DNA from: CAZJNX01 sp964547415
GTDB taxonomy: Bacteria > Pseudomonadota > Alphaproteobacteria > Rhizobiales > Amorphaceae
DNA: 18,596 nucleotides
Reading direction: 5' to 3'
Assembly (NCBI GenBank): GCA_964547415.1
Contig: CAZJNX010000087.1
Span: 1 to 18,596, forward strand
How positions within the stretch are numbered: position 1 is the first letter of the stretch; each line of letters opens with the position of its first letter. The position numbers and the translations under genes are program-made. The notes below the pieces were generated by a model. That model had not been told where the DNA came from. It ran no database searches and saw nothing but the letters and a program-made list of their open reading frames with translations. Below are positions 14,689-18,596 of the stretch, piece by piece.

Positions 14689-15731
14689 CCGGACGCCTCC
14701 TTCTCGGCGTGCCGTCCAAGGGGCGCCTCCAGGACAACGCCCTCGAGTTCCTGTCCCGCGCGGGCCTGAAGGTGACGCGCTCGCGGGGCGAGCGGGGCTA
14801 CCGCGGGACGGTCCAGGGCCTGCCGGGCGTCGAGGTCGCCTTCCTGTCGGCCTCGGAGATCGCGCGGGAGCTCGCGGGGGGGCGCATCCACTTCGGCCTC
14901 ACCGGCCTCGACCTCCTCGAGGAGACGGTGGACGACCCGGCCGAGCGGGCCGCCCGCATCCACCTCGTCACGCCGCTGGGCTTCGGCCCGGCCGAGGTGG
15001 TGGTCGCCGTCCCGGACGTGTGGATCGACGTCGCCACCATGGCGGACCTCGCCGACGTGGCGGAGGATTTCCGCGCCCGCCACGACCGGCCGCTGCGCGT
15101 CGCCACCAAGTTCGTGAACCTCACCCGCCGCCGCTTCGCGCGCGAGGGTATCCTCGACTACCGGATCGTGGAGAGCCTCGGCGCCACGGAGGGCGCGCCG
15201 GCCGCGGGCACGGCGGAGGTGATCGTCGACATCACGACCACGGGGGCGACGCTCGCGGCCAATCGCCTGCGCGTCCTCGACGACGGGGTGATCCTGTCCT
15301 CCGAGGCCCACTTCGTCGCCGCCCTCTCGGCCGAGTGGGACGGGCCGCGCGAGGCCCTCGCCCTCACCGTCCTCGACCGGATCGCGGCGGAGCTGCGTGC
15401 CTCGGCCATCCTCGAGATCCGCGCGGTCGTGCCGGACCCCGCGGCCGTGGCCTCGGCGGCGGGCGAACGCTTCGCCTGCGCTGTGCCGTTCGGCGCGGCG
15501 GCCGCCCCGCTCGTCCTCCACTGCCCCAAGAAGGCGGCCAACGAGTGCGCGGCCTGGCTGAAGTCGCGCGGCGCCGACACCGTGGTCCTCGCCCCCGTCG
15601 CGGACGTCTACGAGCCGGAGAACCCGCTCGCGGGCGCCTTCCTCGCCCGCCTCGAGGGTCGCTCACGGGCGGCGGCAACCGGCGGCGGCGAGCGACCGGG
15701 GCGATACGGGGGCGACTTCCCGGCTTCTTGA
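14685..15731 (+). CDS. hisG: ATP phosphoribosyltransferase catalytic subunit, with extra C-terminal domain
   Basis: Predicted 348 residues. It catalyses the first step of histidine synthesis, joining ATP and PRPP to phosphoribosyl-ATP. The catalytic part, about 1-225, includes LLLGVPSKGRLQDNA (5-19), AGGRIHFGLTGLDLL (64-78), RVATKFVNLTRRRF (138-151) and the PRPP loop EVIVDITTTGATLAANRL (178-195). Short-form HisG, the usual partner of HisZ, ends near 210-230 residues. Here about 100 further residues follow: an LDRIAAELRAS helix, AILEIRAVVPDPAAVAS, LVLHCPKKAANECAAWLKSR and GADTVVLAPVADVYE, laid out like the ACT-like regulatory domain of long-form HisG. The last ~23 residues are low complexity. 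The start overlaps the hisZ stop (ATGA). HisG of similar length beside HisZ is, as I recall, known in some Rhizobiales such as Bradyrhizobium. Confidence 0.95.
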   Translation: MTGRLLLGVPSKGRLQDNALEFLSRAGLKVTRSRGERGYRGTVQGLPGVEVAFLSASEIARELAGGRIHFGLTGLDLLEETVDDPAERAARIHLVTPLGFGPAEVVVAVPDVWIDVATMADLADVAEDFRARHDRPLRVATKFVNLTRRRFAREGILDYRIVESLGATEGAPAAGTAEVIVDITTTGATLAANRLRVLDDGVILSSEAHFVAALSAEWDGPREALALTVLDRIAAELRASAILEIRAVVPDPAAVASAAGERFACAVPFGAAAAPLVLHCPKKAANECAAWLKSRGADTVVLAPVADVYEPENPLAGAFLARLEGRSRAAATGGGERPGRYGGDFPAS

Positions 15732-15792
15732 TGATGAGGGTCCATTATCCCTGTTTCGTTCCCCCCGCATTGTGTTAGAAGCCGACCTCCCG

Positions 15793-15822
15793 GGCGGTCG
15801 AGGGGTGCGGGTGGCGACCGCC
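15793..15822 (+). other. Inverted repeat in the 5' leader of the RTX gene
   Basis: GGCGGTCG (15793-15800) pairs perfectly with CGACCGCC (15815-15822) around a 14-nt loop, ending 28 nt before the RTX start codon. No T-tract follows, so it is not a standard terminator for hisG. It could be an operator or a leader stem; function unknown. Confidence 0.3.
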
Positions 15823-15850
15823 GGGCAGTGAGCAGCATCAGGATATACTC

Positions 15851-17143
15851 ATGACCACCGTTACGATTCGTCGCGCTTTCGCGATCGAAATGAGTGACCT
15901 CGAAGAACTGACGCTCCTGGGCGTCGATGGCGACCGGAACGCCCGCGTTTTCAACACACGGGAGAACGCCAGCCTGCAAGCCCTCGACTTCCAGATTCAG
16001 GGTAGAAATCTCCGCCTGGACAGGGAAAGCAGCGGCCAAGCGCAAGAACTCAATTTCATCAAATTCTCACCTGTTATTGCTGGCGGTACCTTTGAAGACT
16101 TCCAGGTGCCCGCATCGCAGCTGTTCGACGTCCTCGTCACGGGTGATACGGAAGGCTTCATCTCGCTGCTTCTGTCGGGCGACGACGAGTTCGTGCTCGC
16201 CGACATCCTCAACACGCCGCTGTTCGTCGACGGTGGCCCGGGCGACGACTGGCTGAACCTCGACGCCGCCCGCGGCAGCGCCAGCACCACGCCCGTCGAC
16301 GTGGACCTGCGGGCCGGAACCACCGACTTCGGCGTGTCCTTCCAGAACTTCGAGGCCGTCATGGGCACGATCGGCGACGACACGCTGAGGGGCTCGGGCG
16401 GCGACGACACCCTCGCCGGCAACTTCGGCAACGACCGGCTGATCGGTCGCGCCGGCGACGACTGGGCCGACTACTCGCGCACCACCGTGGCGGTGGACCG
16501 GGGAATCGAAGCCGATCTGGGGCGCGGGATCGTGCGCAAGGACGGCCTGCAGTCGCCCACCGAGGAGGACCGGCTGAAGAGCATCGAGGGCCTCATCGGC
16601 ACCCTCGAGGACGACCGGATGCGCGGCGACGGCGGCACCAACTACTTCGCCGGCCTCGGCGGCGAGGACCTGATGGCCGGCGCGGGCGGCGACGACTGGG
16701 CCGTTTACGCCTTCGATGCGGAAAACGGCGGAGCCGACGGCGTCCAGGTGGATCTCCGCCGCAAGGGCGCCATCGACGGTTTCGGCGACCAGGACGTCCT
16801 GCGCGGCATCGAGAACGTGCTCGGCACCGACAGTGGGGACATCATCGCCGGTAACGGACGGGACAACGTCCTCGTCGGCGGCGAGGGGCGGGACACGCTC
16901 ATCGGCCGCAACGGCGACGACACCTTCGTCTTTCGCGACGGCGACAAGCGCGACCGGATCAAGGACTTCACCCAAGGGGAGGACACGATCGACCTCACGC
17001 TGGCGAGCGTCGACAGCTTCGACGACCTCGGCATCCGCACGCAGGGCGGGAACGCCATCGTGAAGTGGGACAGCGGCGGAACGTTCATCATCCTCGAGGG
17101 CGTGCGCGGCAACGCCCTCACGGAGGACGACTTCATCTTCTGA
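15851..17143 (+). CDS. RTX-type calcium-binding protein, probably type I secreted
   Basis: Predicted 430 residues with no N-terminal signal peptide. Residues 1-125 form a domain I do not recognise. From 128 come three successive ~75-residue modules (128-200, 201-277, 278-353). Each opens with a GDDW segment, continues through an ADL/VDL-type strand and a (S/G)IE-N/G-(V/L)-(I/L)GT-type turn, and ends in GGxGxDxL nonapeptides (GGDDTLAGNFGNDRLIG; GGEGRDTLIG). Such repeats fold into a calcium-binding beta-roll outside the cell. The end (GDDTFVFRDGDKRDRIKDF, GEDTIDL, final LTEDDFIF) resembles the serralysin/M10 C-terminal region and type I secretion target. No ABC exporter, membrane fusion gene or enzymatic domain is present. 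An AGGA precedes the ATG. The 5' third is lower in GC (28 of 60 bases at 16021-16080) than its neighbours. Substrate or role unknown. Confidence 0.88.
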   Translation: MTTVTIRRAFAIEMSDLEELTLLGVDGDRNARVFNTRENASLQALDFQIQGRNLRLDRESSGQAQELNFIKFSPVIAGGTFEDFQVPASQLFDVLVTGDTEGFISLLLSGDDEFVLADILNTPLFVDGGPGDDWLNLDAARGSASTTPVDVDLRAGTTDFGVSFQNFEAVMGTIGDDTLRGSGGDDTLAGNFGNDRLIGRAGDDWADYSRTTVAVDRGIEADLGRGIVRKDGLQSPTEEDRLKSIEGLIGTLEDDRMRGDGGTNYFAGLGGEDLMAGAGGDDWAVYAFDAENGGADGVQVDLRRKGAIDGFGDQDVLRGIENVLGTDSGDIIAGNGRDNVLVGGEGRDTLIGRNGDDTFVFRDGDKRDRIKDFTQGEDTIDLTLASVDSFDDLGIRTQGGNAIVKWDSGGTFIILEGVRGNALTEDDFIF

Positions 17144-17795
17144 CGACGGACGGGCGGCGGAAGCGGGCCTGTTCGGCCGCCGCCGCCGCCCGCACCGCGC
17201 AGCCGGCCACGTGGTCGTTGACCATGCCCACGGCCTGCATGAAAGCGTGGAGCGTCATCGGCCCCACGAAGGTGAAGCCACGGCGCTTCAGGTCCCGCGC
17301 GAGCGCCACGCTCTCGGCACTCGTGGTTCGCGCCGACAGGACGGACCAGGGCTCGCCCGGCGCGTCGGGATCGGCGGGCGGCGGGGCGAAGGACCAAAGG
17401 TGGGCGGCGAGGGAGCCGGCCTCCTCGGCGAGCGCCATCGCCCGCCGCGCGTTGTTGATCGCCGAGACGATCTTGCCCCGGTGGCGCACGATCCCGGGGT
17501 TGCGCAGGAGCCGCGCCACGTCGTCCTCGCCAAAGGCCGCGACCCGCTCCATCTCGAACCCGGCGAACGCCTCGCGGAAGGCCTCGCGCTTCCTCAGGAT
17601 CGTGAGCCACGACAGGCCGGACTGGAAGCCTTCGAGGCAGATCTTCTCGAACAGGCGCGTGTCGTCGGCCAGCGGGCGGCCCCATTCCTCGTCGTGGTAG
17701 CGGCGGTAGTCCGGCAGGTCGCCCTGCCAGGCGCACCGCATCAGCCCGTCCGCCTCGGAGGGCACGAGCCCCTCCGTTTCACCCGTCGCCGCCAT
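17133..17795 (-). CDS. tag: DNA-3-methyladenine glycosylase I
   Basis: Predicted 220-residue base-excision repair enzyme that removes 3-methyladenine from alkylated DNA. After an 18-residue extension the protein reads MRCAW and YRRYHDEEWGRPL, followed by LFEKICLEGFQSGLSWLTIL and RKREAFREAF, very close to E. coli Tag. The zinc ligands correspond to Cys21, His34, His195 and Cys199 (VNDHVAGC), and the base-recognition glutamate to Glu55. The helix-hairpin-helix part (RNPGIVRHRGKIVSAINNAR) and GFTFVGPMTLHAFMQAVG are intact. Start 17795 was preferred over Met19 because GGGGAGGG lies directly upstream. The stop codon region overlaps the 3' end of the convergent RTX gene by 11 bp, so neither can have a private terminator there. 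It is divergent from the DUF2927 gene. Confidence 0.95.
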   Translation of the reverse strand: MAATGETEGLVPSEADGLMRCAWQGDLPDYRRYHDEEWGRPLADDTRLFEKICLEGFQSGLSWLTILRKREAFREAFAGFEMERVAAFGEDDVARLLRNPGIVRHRGKIVSAINNARRAMALAEEAGSLAAHLWSFAPPPADPDAPGEPWSVLSARTTSAESVALARDLKRRGFTFVGPMTLHAFMQAVGMVNDHVAGCAVRAAAAAEQARFRRPSVVRR

Positions 17796-17799
17796 CGTG

Positions 17800-17807
17800 C
17801 CCTCCCC
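17800..17807 (-). promoter_or_regulatory. Ribosome binding site fixing the tag start
   Basis: GGGGAGGG on the minus strand ends 4 nt before the ATG at 17795. It supports the longer Tag N-terminus (18 residues before the MRCAW that begins most homologues). Confidence 0.65.
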
Positions 17808-17957
17808 GTCCGCCGGTCCCGGCCCGATCCCTAACGCGCCGGGCGCATCTCGCAAGCCGTGCTTAACCGCCTGTTTTCCTGATCCGTTCTCGTCGGTTGC
17901 GCGGCGGCGGGCGCCTTGCAAGACTGCCCCCACCGTGGCGAGGGACGGGGTCGGGCA

Positions 17958-18596
17958 ATGGTCATCGGCGGTTTCAGGCAGGTTGCGGTGGTGTTGCTCG
18001 CGGGCGTCCTCGCAGGCTTCACGCCCGTGCCCGCCGCCGTCGGGGACCACCGGCCCGAGCGGCTCGCCCAGGCGTTCCTGTCGGTGGTGTTCGGGCTCGA
18101 GTACGGCAGCCGCCACAACGACAGCCAGCGGGTGAAGAAGTACGTGGACCCGGTGCGCTTCCACGTCACCGACCTGTCCTCGGCCCGGCGCGGGGCGGAG
18201 GCCCGGGCGTTCCTCGCGAGCCTTCCGAGCCGCATCCGCAACCTGCGCGCCGGCCTCGTGCCACGGCCCGAGGACGCCAACTTCCGCGTCTTCCTGGTGG
18301 ACCGGGCGGAATTCAACCGCGTCGTCCTCGAGGAGCTCAACGCCGACGCCATCGCCATGGGCGCGCGCTGCATCGTCGGCGTCAAGACGCAAGGCGGGCG
18401 GATCCTCGCCTCGACGGCGGTGATCGTGGCGGACGACGAGTACCTCTTCCGCCGCTGCCTCGTGGAGGAGGTGCTGCAGGGCCTCGGGCCGATGAACGAC
18501 TCCGACAGCCTCGAGGAGAGCGTGTTCAACGACGCCTCCCGCCACGCGAGCTTCACCGCCTTCGACGAGGCGCTCCTCAACATGCTCTACCACCCG
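17958..18596 (+). CDS. DUF2927 family exported protein, 3' end missing
   Basis: 213 codons without a stop, running off the right edge. Residues 1-27 look like a signal peptide (VAVVLLAGVLAGFTPVPAA). The mature part contains RLAQAFLSVVFGLEY, a VKKYVDPVRFHV segment, PEDANFRVFLVDRAEFN, a cysteine pair ARCIVG and RRCLVEEVLQGLGPMNDSD, then SVFNDASRHASFTAFDEALL and NMLYHP, which matches DUF2927, a family of secreted alphaproteobacterial proteins of unknown function (the EExxQGLGxxNDSD region has a metallopeptidase-like look, but I do not claim activity). The ATG at 17958 was chosen because the signal peptide begins there; the upstream GAGGGACGGGG is a distant ribosome binding site. Divergent from tag across 162 bp that is partly AT-rich (around 17858-17885), likely holding both promoters. 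Confidence 0.85.
   Translation, partial: MVIGGFRQVAVVLLAGVLAGFTPVPAAVGDHRPERLAQAFLSVVFGLEYGSRHNDSQRVKKYVDPVRFHVTDLSSARRGAEARAFLASLPSRIRNLRAGLVPRPEDANFRVFLVDRAEFNRVVLEELNADAIAMGARCIVGVKTQGGRILASTAVIVADDEYLFRRCLVEEVLQGLGPMNDSDSLEESVFNDASRHASFTAFDEALLNMLYHP

Noticed and set aside
1..18596. CRISPR arrays, tRNA/rRNA genes, toxin-antitoxin or defence islands
   Set aside because: No regularly spaced direct repeats, cloverleaf with a T-loop, or recognisable defence proteins were seen on either strand.

Overview
The window is very GC-rich bacterial chromosome with strongly GC-biased third codon positions. It most likely comes from an alphaproteobacterium. Evidence: the alaC-like aminotransferase / hom / glpX order is typical of that class; the hisS-hisZ-hisG operon carries a HisS whose motif 2 region looks like the alphaproteobacterial type; there is a class I PHA synthase and a Tat-exported HiPIP; and DUF2927 and DUF2165 proteins occur there. 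I cannot fix the genus from sequence alone.

Layout. Bases 1-3028 (minus strand) hold an amino-acid/carbon cluster: alaC-type aminotransferase, then hom, then the first 65 codons of glpX, which runs off the left edge. Upstream of it on the same strand is a small probable lipoprotein (3215-3664) with no ATG. Divergent from that is phaC (3752-5644). It is followed by a small HiPIP gene with its own promoter-like sequence and a clear, apparently bidirectional, hairpin terminator. The terminator separates it from a convergent DUF2165 membrane protein (6230-6736). About 620 bp of extremely GC-rich, hairpin- and G-tract-containing non-coding DNA precedes cobU (7360-7944). cobU converges on a NUDIX hydrolase gene (8009-8614), which diverges from a malonyl-CoA decarboxylase gene (8853-10229). 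A decayed IS5-family transposase with three frame changes (10642-11703) lies in a gene-poor gap. Then comes a tight hisS-hisZ-hisG operon (12021-15731) with 8-nt and 4-nt overlaps. After that are an RTX-type, probably type I secreted, calcium-binding protein (15851-17143), a convergent and slightly overlapping tag gene (17133-17795), and the 5' part of a divergent DUF2927 gene that runs off the right edge.

How the genes fit together. AlaC and Hom belong to amino-acid metabolism around the alanine/aspartate families. PhaC stores carbon as polyhydroxyalkanoate, and MCD turns malonyl-CoA into acetyl-CoA, so both act on acyl-CoA pools. HisZ and HisG form the first enzyme of histidine biosynthesis and are co-transcribed with the enzyme that charges tRNA-His. 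I found no CRISPR array, no tRNA or rRNA, no recognisable defence locus and no clearly new multi-gene system; most of the window is housekeeping. The items most worth a second look are the long-form-like HisG sitting beside HisZ, the modular RTX protein with a low-GC 5' end, the structured leader before cobU, and the lipoprotein ORF lacking a canonical start.
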